Part shown: piece by piece, positions 16,034 to 25,454 of the stretch
Layout: the number at the start of each line of letters is the position of its first letter
Numbering within the stretch: the stretch's first letter is position 1
NCBI RefSeq assembly: GCF_042427745.1
Contig: NZ_JBHMFA010000004.1
Source of the DNA: Algibacter miyuki
GTDB taxonomy: Bacteria; Bacteroidota; Bacteroidia; Flavobacteriales; Flavobacteriaceae
Reading direction: 5' to 3' (one strand)
Length of the DNA: 64,000 nucleotides
The notes under the pieces: model-generated
The model's database searches: none
Seen by the model: the letters and a program-made list of their open reading frames with translations, nothing else
Told to the model about the DNA's origin: nothing
Position numbers and translations under genes: made by a program

Positions 16034-16864
16034 ATGAATAAGATTTTAGTGTTATTATGTTTAGGTTTTGTGCTGTTTAGTTGTAAATCGAAAAAAGCGA
16101 TTGTAACGAAAAAAAGACATCCTAAAACTGAACGTGTTGTAAAAAAGGTTGAAGAAACTAAAGCAGAAAAAACAATTTCACCAATAACAAAAACTTACGC
16201 ATCGGCAACCGAAGAATATATTGATACGTATGCTGATGTTGCTAAAAACGAAATGTCACTTTACGGTATTCCGGCAAGTATCACGTTGGCACAAGGTATT
16301 CTAGAATCGGGTTCTGGAAACGGGCGTTTGTCTACAGAAGCTAATAATCATTTTGGAATAAAATGTCACGAATGGACAGGGGCGAGAATCTATCATGATG
16401 ATGATGAGGAACAAGAATGTTTTAGAAAATATGTAGATGCTAAATATTCATTTCGCGACCATTCTTTGTTTTTAACGCAAAGAAAACGTTACGCCGGACT
16501 GTTTAAGTTGAAATCAACCGATTATAAAGGCTGGGCCAAGGGATTGAAATCGGCAGGATATGCTACCGACCCAAAATATCCGAACAAATTAATTAGTTTA
16601 ATTGAACGTTACGATTTGGATGAGTATGATGGTGCTAATGGGAAAACGGCAGAATTATATCGTCCATCTAATCCTGATTTAAAGCCAAATGATTTAGATT
16701 CAAAAAGATTTGCAGCGGGCGAAAGTCATATTGTGGTTAAAGGGGATACGTTGTATTACATTTCTAAAATCTACGGACTTAGTGTAGACCAGTTAAAAAC
16801 ACTAAATAATTTAAAAGATAATAACATAAATATAGGACAAGAACTGCAAGTGAGTCCAAATTAA
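16034..16864 (+). CDS. glucosaminidase (FlgJ-like) lipoprotein with C-terminal LysM
   Basis: 276 residues from the ATG at 16034. The upstream TTG at 16022 would only add four residues before the signal. The lipoprotein signal is MNKILVLLCLGFVLFSC. Residues ~55-200 form a GH73-type N-acetylglucosaminidase: ASITLAQGILESGSGNGRL contains the catalytic Glu, followed by NNHFGIKCHEWTG and YAGLFKL. A LysM domain ends the protein (VVKGDTLYYISKIYGL...LKTLNNL). It should cleave and bind peptidoglycan at the outer-membrane or periplasmic side. It lies between dcyD-like and hemL genes with short gaps. Confidence 0.92.
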   Translation: MNKILVLLCLGFVLFSCKSKKAIVTKKRHPKTERVVKKVEETKAEKTISPITKTYASATEEYIDTYADVAKNEMSLYGIPASITLAQGILESGSGNGRLSTEANNHFGIKCHEWTGARIYHDDDEEQECFRKYVDAKYSFRDHSLFLTQRKRYAGLFKLKSTDYKGWAKGLKSAGYATDPKYPNKLISLIERYDLDEYDGANGKTAELYRPSNPDLKPNDLDSKRFAAGESHIVVKGDTLYYISKIYGLSVDQLKTLNNLKDNNINIGQELQVSPN

Positions 16865-16869
16865 GACAT

Positions 16870-18156
16870 ATGATTTATAAACGAAGTAGCGCCTTGTTTG
16901 CTGAGGCCGAAAAAGTAATTCCTGGTGGTGTAAATTCTCCAGTTCGCGCATTTAAAGGTGTTGGCGGAACACCCATTTTTGTAAAAGAAGCTAAAGGAGC
17001 CTATTTATATGATGAAGATGGAAACCGATTAATTGATTATATTAATTCTTGGGGACCTATGATTTTAGGGCACGCACACGAGCCTGTAGTAAATGCGGTT
17101 ATTGAAAAAGCAAAAAAAGGAACCTCCTTTGGAATGCCAACAGAAATAGAAACTCAAATTGCAGAATTAGCAGTTTCTATGGTGCCAAATATTGATAAAA
17201 TACGTTTTGTAAACTCAGGAACGGAGGCTTGTATGAGTGCGGTACGCTTGGCACGTGGTTTTACTGGGAAAGATAAAATAATAAAATTTGCGGGTTGCTA
17301 TCATGGGCATTCCGATTCGTTTTTAATTCAAGCGGGTAGTGGTGCTAGTACTTTCGGAACACCTAATAGTCCAGGTGTTACGGCGGGAACAGCTCAAGAT
17401 ACTTTAATGGCGAATTACAACGATATAGAAAGTGTGAAAGCTTTGGTTGAAGCTAATGAAAATGAAGTTGCTTGTATTATTATTGAGCCAGTTGCTGGAA
17501 ATATGGGCTGTATTCCTCCTAAGGAAGGCTTTTTAAAAGCACTACGTGATCTATGTGATGCCCATTCGATTTTATTGATTTTTGACGAGGTGATGACGGG
17601 CTTTAGATTAGCAAAAGGTGGCGCTCAAGAATTGTTTAATATTAAGGCCGATATTGTGTGCTTTGGAAAAGTGATAGGTGGAGGTTTACCTGTTGGAGCT
17701 TTTGCTGCACGAAATGAAATTATGAATTATCTAGCGCCTCTTGGTCCTGTGTATCAAGCAGGAACTTTGAGTGGAAACCCATTAGCTATGGCTGCTGGTT
17801 TGTCTATGTTAACTGAGCTGAATAACCAAAGTGAAATATTTACAAGCTTAGCTGAAAAAACAGCTTACCTGCATAAAGGAATAGCAAAGGTTTTAGATGA
17901 TAATAAAATTGTACATACTATAAACCGTGTAGGTTCTATGATTTCTGTGCATTTTGACGGTGCAGAGGTCGTCGATTTTAAAACAGCAGCTAACGGAAAC
18001 AATGATACGTTTAAAGCATTTTTTCACGGGTTGTTAAATGCTGGGGTATATATTGCACCAAGTGCGTTTGAAACTTGGTTTATAACAGAAGCTTTAAGCT
18101 ACGACGATTTAGATTTTACCATAGCAGCCGTAGATACTGTTGCTAAAACATTATAA
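16870..18156 (+). CDS. hemL: glutamate-1-semialdehyde 2,1-aminomutase
   Basis: 428 residues, full length. The PLP lysine motif is FGKVIGGGLPVGAFAA, preceded by LLIFDEVMTGFR. The N-terminal GGVNSPVRAFKGVGGTP and FVNSGTEACMSAVRLARGFT blocks are characteristic. It converts glutamate-1-semialdehyde to 5-aminolevulinate, the C5-route entry to heme and other tetrapyrroles. It is the last gene of a four-gene plus-strand run, followed by a bidirectional terminator. Confidence 0.97.
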   Translation: MIYKRSSALFAEAEKVIPGGVNSPVRAFKGVGGTPIFVKEAKGAYLYDEDGNRLIDYINSWGPMILGHAHEPVVNAVIEKAKKGTSFGMPTEIETQIAELAVSMVPNIDKIRFVNSGTEACMSAVRLARGFTGKDKIIKFAGCYHGHSDSFLIQAGSGASTFGTPNSPGVTAGTAQDTLMANYNDIESVKALVEANENEVACIIIEPVAGNMGCIPPKEGFLKALRDLCDAHSILLIFDEVMTGFRLAKGGAQELFNIKADIVCFGKVIGGGLPVGAFAARNEIMNYLAPLGPVYQAGTLSGNPLAMAAGLSMLTELNNQSEIFTSLAEKTAYLHKGIAKVLDDNKIVHTINRVGSMISVHFDGAEVVDFKTAANGNNDTFKAFFHGLLNAGVYIAPSAFETWFITEALSYDDLDFTIAAVDTVAKTL

Positions 18157-18192
18157 AACCATTCGATATTTTTTTTCGAGTTTATATAAAAT

Positions 18193-18226
18193 AAAAGGGC
18201 TTTTCTAATTATAGAAAAGCCCTTTT
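18193..18226. terminator. bidirectional terminator between hemL and the LTXXQ-like gene
   Basis: A 15-bp perfect stem, AAAAGGGCTTTTCTA/TAGAAAAGCCCTTTT, with a 4-nt loop. It serves both convergent genes. Confidence 0.85.
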
Positions 18227-18260
18227 TAACTAACAAATAGTAATCAATCAAACAAAGTTT

Positions 18261-18731
18261 TTAATCTTTTTTGTGGTCTTTATTTTTTCTATCTCCTTTT
18301 TTGCCACCACGTTTTTTATGGTCTCTTTTTTCTTGAGATTTTACCCATTTTTCATATTGATCGGCGTTTAAAATCTTTTTCATTTTTGCTTTTTCCGCTA
18401 TCTTGTGGTCAAGCATGTCATTCATCATTTTTACACGATCTTCTTTTGAAGGCTTTTCAGTATTTTCAGCTTCTTTGTTCGCTTTGCGTTCGTCCATTTT
18501 AGCTTTTCGGTTAATGGCATTTTCTAAATTTATTTTTAGAATTTTAGACTGCTGTCCTTCATCTAAATCTAATTCTAGAGTCATTTTTTTAGTTTGCAAT
18601 GTTGCCATTTCTTCAGGAGTAAGTGTCATCATTTTATCTCCTCTATCATGGTTTTTTGGTCCGCCTTGATTTCTTTGTGCTGTTGCTTGTAATCCGATGA
18701 ATGCTAAAGCGATAATTATTAATTTTTTCAT
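18261..18731 (-). CDS. secreted, Spy/CpxP-like (LTXXQ) charged protein
   Basis: 156 residues with a signal peptide cleaved after LQATAQ. The mature part is helical and extremely charged. It has LTPEEMATLQTKKMTLELDLDEGQQSKI, an LTXXQ-type repeat, and a second related block KKILNADQYEKWV, as in periplasmic Spy/CpxP chaperones and heavy-metal-sensor proteins. The tail is Lys/Asp rich (KKRGGKKGDRKNKD). It is probably periplasmic. No metal-binding residues stand out. It is transcribed alone between two terminators. Confidence 0.75.
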   Translation of the reverse strand: MKKLIIIALAFIGLQATAQRNQGGPKNHDRGDKMMTLTPEEMATLQTKKMTLELDLDEGQQSKILKINLENAINRKAKMDERKANKEAENTEKPSKEDRVKMMNDMLDHKIAEKAKMKKILNADQYEKWVKSQEKRDHKKRGGKKGDRKNKDHKKD

Positions 18732-18820
18732 GTTGTTTAAGTTTTAAAGATTATTTGCTTCTAGGACTTGTGCATTTCAAAAAGGTTTAAAGGCGGTTTT
18801 TAGTTTAACTTGCTTTTAAC

Positions 18821-18854
18821 AAAAAAAGGCTTCCTGTTATGGAAGCCCTTTTTT
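18821..18854 (-). terminator. terminator of the zinc metalloprotease gene
   Basis: GGCTTCC (18828-18834) and GGAAGCC (18841-18847) flank a 6-nt loop. A-rich and T-rich tracts lie on the two sides, with one bulged base. Read on the minus strand it ends in a U run after the 18878 stop. Confidence 0.75.
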
Positions 18855-18877
18855 AGTAAATATGTGTTTTGAAATTC

Positions 18878-21313
18878 TTATTTCGGATCAAGAACTTGAT
18901 TGATGTTTTTAGCAATATCTCTAAGGTGAATATTGGTTATTGCATTTCTAGATCCAATACGTGAGCGCACAAGGCTTCTTAATGTATTCAGTTCGGCACG
19001 GGCAATAGCTTTGATGTCCGAGTTGCCTTTTGATGTCATTAAAAAAGCTAATCTGTTAATGTAATCACGTTGTAAGTTTCTTTTATAGGTATCAATATTT
19101 CTACCCGTATTTAGTTCTTTCCAAACGCCGTTTCTTAAGTCACGCATCATCGAGGTTAATTGGTAAGCGTTGTTTCCGTTAAGCGATTCGTTTTCAATCA
19201 TACGTTCCATTCTACTAGCGCTTAAAATGTTATTTAAGGTTCGTACTTGAAGTGTGTTGAGGCGCTTAATACTTCCTGAAGATTCAATTTTATTAGTTAT
19301 TTCAGGATTTATTAACCATTGTGGTGTTTCGAATAATTGTTCATTTATGAATAGTAAACATTTTTTCTGATGTGCTTTATCAACATGGCTATAAACTGCA
19401 CCTTCTTGATCGGCAGTTTTGTAGTTTTCATAAATACCACCAATGTTATTAGCGACATGCCCCATATAACGGTTGAACTGAGAATATACATGTCCGTACA
19501 TGTTTTCTAAATCGTCGTAATCTGATGTGTTTTTGGTAGTCCATTCAATTAAGTTTGGTACCACGCGTTTTAGGTTTTTAATACCGTAAGTACTTGCTAA
19601 AACAGCATCATCTCCTAAATCTTCAGTTTGTGAGCTAGGATCGATTGTTTCTCCTTGTTGTTTTCCAAATCGGTATAGCGGATCTCCGTTATGCGCCATA
19701 ATCCAACTGTCTAAAGTTTCTTTTTCTTCTTCAGCAGTTTTGTCTAAAATAGGTTTGTATCCCCAAGCAATAGAGTATTTATCGTAAACCCCAATGTTTG
19801 GGAAAAGCGACACACCTTTATCTTCGGGTTGAGCGATGTAGTTAAAACGCGCATAATCCATAATAGAAGGAGCGGTACCATATTTATTTGTGAATTCCGG
19901 GTCGCGTAAATCTTCAACTTTATAAGCAGCACTACTTCCCATGTTGTGTGGTAAACCTAAAGTATGGCCAACCTCGTGAGAGGATACAAAACGAATAAGT
20001 TCTCCCATAACTTCGTCTGTGAATTCAGAATTTTGGGCATCGATATTTGCAGCTGCTGTTTGAGTGAAGAACCATCCATTTACTAAACTCATTACATTGT
20101 GATACCAGTTGATATCCGATTCTAATATTTCTCCAGATCTTGGATCGCTTACGTGTGGGCCATTAGCATTTGGTATTGGAGAAGCTAAATAACGCACCAC
20201 AGAATAACGTACATCTTCAGGAGTCCATTCTGGATCTTCTTCTACAGTTGGTGGATCTAACGCGATTATGGCATTTTTGAAACCAGCAGCTTCAAAAGCA
20301 ACTTGCCAATCTTCGATACCTTGTTTGATATATTTTCTCCATTTAACAGGTGTGGCTCTATCTACGTAATAGATAATTTGTTTTTTAGGCTCAACCAGTT
20401 CACCACGCTTAAATTTTTCTAAATCTTCATCTTTAACTTCTAATCTCCAACGGTCTAGGTAAGTTAATTTTTTACTCTTTTGAACTTCTAAACCATAATC
20501 AACTTGATTACTTGTAAACCATCCTACACGCTCATCGAAATATCTGCGTTTCATTGGGTTTTTAGGCAGTAAAACCATAGAGTTGTTAATTTCAACACCA
20601 ATAGTTCCTAAACTTGTGTTCGAAGGTGGCGCTGAAGCATAATATGTTTTTATATGGCGTGCTTCAATATTTAAAGGGTAACTTTTTATCGATTCGATAT
20701 ACGATTTGCTATCATCTAAGCGGGTTGCTTTATATTGTTTTTTTGTTCTAAGGCTAAGGCCGAGAGAGTTGACATCTTTTTTGTATAAATCTGTAACATC
20801 AATTACGGTTGCTGTAGAATCTTTGCTGAATGCTTTTATTGGGAACGTATATAAAATAGGTTCGAAATTAGAATTCACTACAGCTTCATAAATCGGAAGT
20901 GACTTATCGGCCACAACCTTATGAGATACCACGCGTAGTAATACTTTTTTATCTTTCTTTTCCCAGCGTAACACTTGAGTGTTTTCTTTACCACCACCAA
21001 AACCAAGTTGGCTAGCTGTTTTAGCAATACGAGTTACCATAAGCATTTCTCTATCGAAAAGTGAATCTGGAATTTCGTATAAAAAATTATCTTTTATTTG
21101 ATGAATTTTAAATAAACCATCATCCGTTTTAGCTTCTTTGGTTACTATTTTTGAGTAGGGCTGTATTTGTTGTTTTTTCAACTTGTCAGCTTGTGCTTTT
21201 TTTGCAGCGAAGGCTTTTTTCTGTGCGTCGGCTTCTGCTGTCTTTTTTGCCGAGTTACACGACAGTATTATTGTTGCAACGAGTAACAATAATAATTTGG
21301 TAGTTTTTTTCAA
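18878..21313 (-). CDS. zinc-dependent metalloprotease lipoprotein (DUF5117/DUF4953-type)
   Basis: 811 residues with a lipoprotein signal (LLLLVATIILSC). The zinc site is H446-E447-x-x-H450...H456 (HEVGHTLGLPH), a metzincin-like HExxHxxGxxH. The ~430 residues before it match the large Bacteroidota family with DUF5117/DUF5118 N-terminal parts: VDRATPVKWRKYIKQGIEDW and DPRSGEILESDINWYHNV. Its active site should face the periplasm or cell surface. The C-terminal ~200 residues are helical. It is transcribed alone, and the true substrate is unknown. Confidence 0.9.
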   Translation of the reverse strand: MKKTTKLLLLLVATIILSCNSAKKTAEADAQKKAFAAKKAQADKLKKQQIQPYSKIVTKEAKTDDGLFKIHQIKDNFLYEIPDSLFDREMLMVTRIAKTASQLGFGGGKENTQVLRWEKKDKKVLLRVVSHKVVADKSLPIYEAVVNSNFEPILYTFPIKAFSKDSTATVIDVTDLYKKDVNSLGLSLRTKKQYKATRLDDSKSYIESIKSYPLNIEARHIKTYYASAPPSNTSLGTIGVEINNSMVLLPKNPMKRRYFDERVGWFTSNQVDYGLEVQKSKKLTYLDRWRLEVKDEDLEKFKRGELVEPKKQIIYYVDRATPVKWRKYIKQGIEDWQVAFEAAGFKNAIIALDPPTVEEDPEWTPEDVRYSVVRYLASPIPNANGPHVSDPRSGEILESDINWYHNVMSLVNGWFFTQTAAANIDAQNSEFTDEVMGELIRFVSSHEVGHTLGLPHNMGSSAAYKVEDLRDPEFTNKYGTAPSIMDYARFNYIAQPEDKGVSLFPNIGVYDKYSIAWGYKPILDKTAEEEKETLDSWIMAHNGDPLYRFGKQQGETIDPSSQTEDLGDDAVLASTYGIKNLKRVVPNLIEWTTKNTSDYDDLENMYGHVYSQFNRYMGHVANNIGGIYENYKTADQEGAVYSHVDKAHQKKCLLFINEQLFETPQWLINPEITNKIESSGSIKRLNTLQVRTLNNILSASRMERMIENESLNGNNAYQLTSMMRDLRNGVWKELNTGRNIDTYKRNLQRDYINRLAFLMTSKGNSDIKAIARAELNTLRSLVRSRIGSRNAITNIHLRDIAKNINQVLDPK

Positions 21314-21607
21314 TGTGTTAAAGGTTTGTTGTTTGTGTTGTAAAAATATTTATTATTGTAAGATAATTAGTAGGAATTTAACTAATTAACAAAATTTTAG
21401 GTTAAATTCTGAAAGTGTTTTTAGCTAAAGGCTAATAATTTGTAATCTTTTTGATAAAGTGTATGTGGTTTTATTCTGAAAATAAAATGTCTTCGGAAGT
21501 ATGACGGAAAGATTTTAGAGACAGGCAGAATTGCTCTTGTCTCTAGTAATAAAGAAAAAAAATAAAAGATGATAACAGGTTGGTTATTATTGGAATATAT
21601 GAATTTC

Positions 21608-22825
21608 CTAGTTTAAAATGGGGAACTTAACACTAAGTCCGGTTTGAAAATCGGGTGCGTTATTAACTTGTAAATCCTCTTTGATGTAAAATGCGAGTTT
21701 CAAATTTGGGCGGGCGTAGGTATAAGTGAAATCCCAGTTGGTTAAAACATCGTATAAATTACTCACGCCGTGCTGCCAACCACCGTTAATTTCTTTCCAT
21801 TTCCCTATAAGTTTGTAATAACTTTCTTCTTCAATTTTATTGTATCGCGATTGTATTTGGTAATTGATGCCGAATGCGTGATAATTTCCTTTTTTTGTGT
21901 GTCGGGCTATTTCTATGGCGCTTTCTCCTGTTAATAAAAATTTGTTATTGCCTAAGTCAACAGTATCCTTAAAATCGATTATATTTTTTCTTAACAAGTT
22001 TGCGCCTAAAGCAATGTTTAATTCATAACGATTTTTTAAATCGATCTTTTTTATCACATTGGTAGAAACACCAAGATCTATAGACGGGTTGTATTCTGAA
22101 GTGTTAAAGCCTAAATGACTTCCGAAGTTAATAAAGATCTGGCGCGTTTTATTGATATTTAATTCGGGATAATAATGATGGTTTATCTCGATACCGCCAA
22201 TAAAAAAGTCGTTATTTTCAAATTCTAAAGTTTTTCCGTTTCTATCAGTGTATTTAAAATTTACTTTATTTAAACCGTAATAGCGTCTTCCGTAAGGGTC
22301 TTCTCCGCCAGCAATATTACTATGAAACCATTCTATAGTTTCGTCACTGGTAAAAAATGTAAACGGATATTTTCCTTTAGTAATTAAATGCGATCGTATA
22401 GAAACTCCCAATTCGTGATGTTTTGAAAGCGGAATACTTAAGCTAGCTCTAAATTCTTTTATCACGGCATCTACCACAATATTCATGTAATCGGCAGGTG
22501 TGGTTTCTTGGTCTACAAATGTGAAGTTTCTATCGTGCCATTTTACTTGGCTCAGTTGTGCTCTAGTTTCTGGATCTTTCGGAAAATAAGCTTCCACAAA
22601 AGGATGTGGTGTATTTCCGCTAGAAGTACTAAAAGTAACCGTTTTTTTGGTCGGTGCTTTTAGTTTAAAATTTGTTGAAATTCTAGAACTAAACATACCG
22701 AAATGATGCGTTGTTAAATGGTTTGGATTATCTATCCCATTTTTAAAAGAAATACTATCGGTGTTTTGCGCTGTAGCCGTAACACAGCAAAATACAGAAA
22801 GAATTATGAGGTAGAGTTTGTTCAT
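21608..22825 (-). CDS. putative outer-membrane beta-barrel protein, unassigned
   Basis: 405 residues with a signal peptide (ILSVFCCVTATAQ). The mature sequence alternates aromatic-ended beta strands (RQIFINFGSHLGF, RYELNIALGANLL, FAFYIKEDLQV-like), the pattern of an outer-membrane barrel. It ends with GLSVKFPILN. I do not recognise a named family; a DUF-type transporter or lipid protein is possible. There are no sorting domain or enzymatic motifs. It is transcribed alone. The 294-base gap between its stop and the metalloprotease start holds an imperfect hairpin (AGAGACA/TGTCTCT, 21517-21544) without a clear U tract. Confidence 0.65.
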   Translation of the reverse strand: MNKLYLIILSVFCCVTATAQNTDSISFKNGIDNPNHLTTHHFGMFSSRISTNFKLKAPTKKTVTFSTSSGNTPHPFVEAYFPKDPETRAQLSQVKWHDRNFTFVDQETTPADYMNIVVDAVIKEFRASLSIPLSKHHELGVSIRSHLITKGKYPFTFFTSDETIEWFHSNIAGGEDPYGRRYYGLNKVNFKYTDRNGKTLEFENNDFFIGGIEINHHYYPELNINKTRQIFINFGSHLGFNTSEYNPSIDLGVSTNVIKKIDLKNRYELNIALGANLLRKNIIDFKDTVDLGNNKFLLTGESAIEIARHTKKGNYHAFGINYQIQSRYNKIEEESYYKLIGKWKEINGGWQHGVSNLYDVLTNWDFTYTYARPNLKLAFYIKEDLQVNNAPDFQTGLSVKFPILN

Positions 22826-22948
22826 TAAGCAAATGTAAATAAAGTTATTATAAAATCTAAGGAAAAGTATTACGCGCTTGTTGTTTTACAGGTGTTAATA
22901 TAATGTAACATGTTTGTTTTTTAATATTTTTTTGTTCTATAAGGGGTT

Positions 22949-23098
22949 TCAATTAAGTGAAACAAGGTATTGGCTAAGTATTGTTACTTTATTTTTTTGC
23001 CAAATAAAGGCTTGATTAATTACGGTTTTAAAATCTTCGGGAGTAACTGTTTCTTGTTGTATGCTCTTTATAAACTTTAAGCCCTGATTTTTAATAAA
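22949..23098 (-). pseudogene. possible gene remnant, 49 codons without a start
   Basis: The minus strand reads 49 codons of credible protein sequence (KFIKSIQQETVTPEDFKTVI, then NQAFIWQKNKV) ending in TGA at 22949-22951. A stop codon immediately precedes it and there is no usable start. It looks like the C-terminus of a lost gene; the parent family is not recognised. It could also be chance. Confidence 0.25.
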
Positions 23099-23347
23099 TA
23101 ATTATTGGTACAATCGAATTTTTAAAATATAAGATGCGGGCTTTTTTGGTCTATTTTTCTTAAAAATTTTAACAAATAAACACTTTAGTCTTAAATAAAA
23201 TATAAAAGCGATACAAAGGGTGTTAAAGATATCTAAATATGTATTCTCAATCCGCTTTTTGGTGGTTTCTTTGTAGAGAATTTAAGAGGTAGTTAGCTTA
23301 AATTCTAAATTTCATATAAGTTTAAATTAGTTTAGTTAGTTAGTAGT

Positions 23348-23383
23348 AAAAAGCCCGTAATCTTTATAGATTACGGGCTTTTT
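23348..23383. terminator. terminator downstream of lysS
   Basis: A perfect 16-bp stem AAAAAGCCCGTAATCT/AGATTACGGGCTTTTT with loop TTAT. It lies 48 nt past the lysS stop and is symmetrical, so it could stop transcription from either side. Confidence 0.85.
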
Positions 23384-23431
23384 CTTTGTGTATATCTCAG
23401 TCGCTAAAAGCGGCTTATCTACATTGTGGCG

Positions 23432-25123
23432 TTAAACTTTAGCAACAAACAATCCGTCGTCTGTTTTTTCAACTTTGGCCAAATTGTTTTTTGTTAATTC
23501 TTTAATAGTTTTATCCCATTTTTTGTTCGATAAGCCAGATTTTCCTTTTAAATCAACAAGTTCAAATTGCTCAGCGCTTTTTAAAATTTCTAATAAGCTT
23601 TTAGCATCTTCACTAATAGCAGGTGCTTTTTTCTCCGGACGCATTTGCGGGAAAAATAAAACCTCCTGAATAGATTGGTTGTTAGTTAAAAACATAATTA
23701 AACGGTCCATACCAATACCCATACCCGATGTTGGAGGCATACCATATTCTAGAGCACGTAAAAAATCGTGATCAATAAATTCGGTAGCTTCATCGTCACC
23801 TTTTTGAGCTAGTTTTAATTGGTGCTCAAAACGCTCGCGTTGGTCAATAGGGTCGTTTAATTCCGAATAGGCATTCGCAATTTCCTTACCACAAACCATC
23901 AACTCAAAACGTTCGGTTAATTCTGGATTATCTCTATGTTCTTTACATAGCGGACTCATTTCTTTTGGATAATCCGTAATAAAAGTAGGTTGTATATAAT
24001 TGCCTTCACATTTTTCGCCAAAAATCTCATCGATAAGTTTTCCTTTACCCATGGTGTCGTCCACCTCAATGTGCATGCCTTTAGCAGCAGCTCTAATTTC
24101 ATCCTCGGTTTTATCAGTAATATCAAAACCTGTAAAATGCTTAATAGAATCGGCCATGGTTACACGGGCGTAAGGTGCTTTGAAATCGATTTTATGCTCA
24201 CCAAAAGTAGCTTCGCTTGTTCCGTTTACCGCAATAGCACAATGCTCTAAAAGTTGCTCGCAGAAATCCATCATCCAATTGTAATCTTTGTACGATACAT
24301 AGATTTCCATTGCAGTAAACTCTGGGTTATGCGTGCGGTCCATGCCTTCGTTTCTAAAGTTTTTAGAAAACTCATATACGCCATCAAAACCACCAACAAT
24401 TAATCGTTTTAAATACAATTCGTTGGCAATTCGCATGTATAACGGAATATCCAAACTGTTATGGTGTGTCATAAACGGACGTGCCGCAGCGCCACCAGGA
24501 ATAGGTTGTAAAACAGGAGTTTCAACTTCAAAATACCCAGACTCGTTAAAAAACGAACGCATGGCATTAAACAGTTTTGTACGCTTTACAAAAACCTCTT
24601 TCACATGCGGGTTTACCACTAAATCAGCATAACGCTGGCGGTAACGCATCTCAGGGTCGGTAAACGCATCGTAAACTTTGCCATCTTTTTCTTTAGGTAA
24701 CGGTAAAGGTTTTAAAGCCTTACTCAATAATTTAAAAGTTTTTACACGCACTGTTTTTTCACCTACTTTGGTGGTAAACAATTCGCCTTCAATACCAATA
24801 AAATCACCTAAATCAAGCAATTTTTTTAAAACATCATTATACAGGCTTTTATCATCACCAGGGCAAATTTCATCGCGGTTAAAATATACCTGAATACGCC
24901 CAGCACTATCTTGTAACTGCGCAAATGATGCCTTTCCTTGTAAATTCAACGCCATTAAACGGCCAGCAATAACCACCTTGTTGCCCTCAACAAAATCTTG
25001 TTTTATCGATTTCGATGTGTTTTTAACAGGGTATAAATCCGCTGGATATGGGTTAATCCCCATCGCGCGTAATTTTACTAATTTCTCTCTTCTTACGAGT
25101 TCTTGTTCTGATAATTGCGACAT
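23432..25123 (-). CDS. lysS: lysyl-tRNA synthetase, class II
   Basis: 563 residues. An OB-fold anticodon-binding domain (~55-150) is followed by class II motifs 1-3. Motif 2 is FRNEGMDRTHNPEFTAMEIY and motif 3 is GMPPTSGMGIGMDRLIMFL. The start MSQLSEQELVRREKL is typical. About 60 extra C-terminal residues (~500-563) form a small helical Lys-rich appendage that Bacteroidota LysRS proteins often carry. It charges tRNA-Lys in the cytoplasm. It is transcribed alone; the upstream region contains a GC-rich repeat. Confidence 0.97.
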   Translation of the reverse strand: MSQLSEQELVRREKLVKLRAMGINPYPADLYPVKNTSKSIKQDFVEGNKVVIAGRLMALNLQGKASFAQLQDSAGRIQVYFNRDEICPGDDKSLYNDVLKKLLDLGDFIGIEGELFTTKVGEKTVRVKTFKLLSKALKPLPLPKEKDGKVYDAFTDPEMRYRQRYADLVVNPHVKEVFVKRTKLFNAMRSFFNESGYFEVETPVLQPIPGGAAARPFMTHHNSLDIPLYMRIANELYLKRLIVGGFDGVYEFSKNFRNEGMDRTHNPEFTAMEIYVSYKDYNWMMDFCEQLLEHCAIAVNGTSEATFGEHKIDFKAPYARVTMADSIKHFTGFDITDKTEDEIRAAAKGMHIEVDDTMGKGKLIDEIFGEKCEGNYIQPTFITDYPKEMSPLCKEHRDNPELTERFELMVCGKEIANAYSELNDPIDQRERFEHQLKLAQKGDDEATEFIDHDFLRALEYGMPPTSGMGIGMDRLIMFLTNNQSIQEVLFFPQMRPEKKAPAISEDAKSLLEILKSAEQFELVDLKGKSGLSNKKWDKTIKELTKNNLAKVEKTDDGLFVAKV

Positions 25124-25204
25124 AGTCTAATGCTCTAAAAATTTTAAAGGCACAAAGATAAACATTTGCAACCCGATTTTCCCGTATCAATTCACCATTT
25201 TTTT

Positions 25205-25292
25205 TGGGCGCTACCCAAGGGTCGGGCTTTCCGCTGCAAGTCCGCGCGCCTCCGTTGTCGGGCTGTGGGCTTTCCACTGCAATCCCTAGCGC
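25205..25292. repeat. GC-rich interspersed dyad element
   Basis: A sharply GC-rich island in AT-rich DNA upstream of lysS. It has terminal inverted repeats GCGCTA (25208-25213) / TAGCGC (25287-25292). Inside are two near-identical 20-mers beginning GGGCTTTCC (25224-25243 and 25267-25286), each preceded by GTCGGGCT. From memory, elements with the same GGGTCGGGCTTTCC and CAATCCCTAGCG signatures recur between genes in Flavobacteriaceae. It resembles a REP/BIME-like element that could fold as RNA. An apparent reading frame across it (MAGELALG...) is a by-product. Confidence 0.6.
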
Positions 25293-25454
25293 GAGCTCAC
25301 CCGCCAAACAAGCCGTTAGTAGCAGGTTAAGTGCTTAGTTTATAAAGTATCGAAAGCTAAAATCAATGAAAAATTAAATTTAAGTGTAACAAAACAATAA
25401 ATGCAGCGTCAAATAAGGTGTATTTCATCATCAATCAAAATCAAATCAAAAAAA

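Larger units (their letters stand above)
22826..23431. other. 606-base intergenic stretch, mostly without function
   Basis: AT-rich DNA. It holds a short protein-like remnant on the minus strand (22949-23098), a low-complexity TTAG repeat near 23328-23345, and the lysS terminator at 23348-23383. No intact gene, tRNA or riboswitch-like element was recognised. Confidence 0.5.

Noticed and set aside
21517..21544. Hairpin AGAGACA...TGTCTCT downstream of the outer-membrane protein gene
   Set aside because: The stem is only 7 bp and lacks a U tract in either direction, so I do not call it a terminator.
25053..25307. 84-residue minus-strand frame (MAGELALGIAVESPQPD...)
   Set aside because: It runs through the GC-rich dyad element and into the lysS start region, with no family match and repeat-driven composition; it is a by-product of the repeat.
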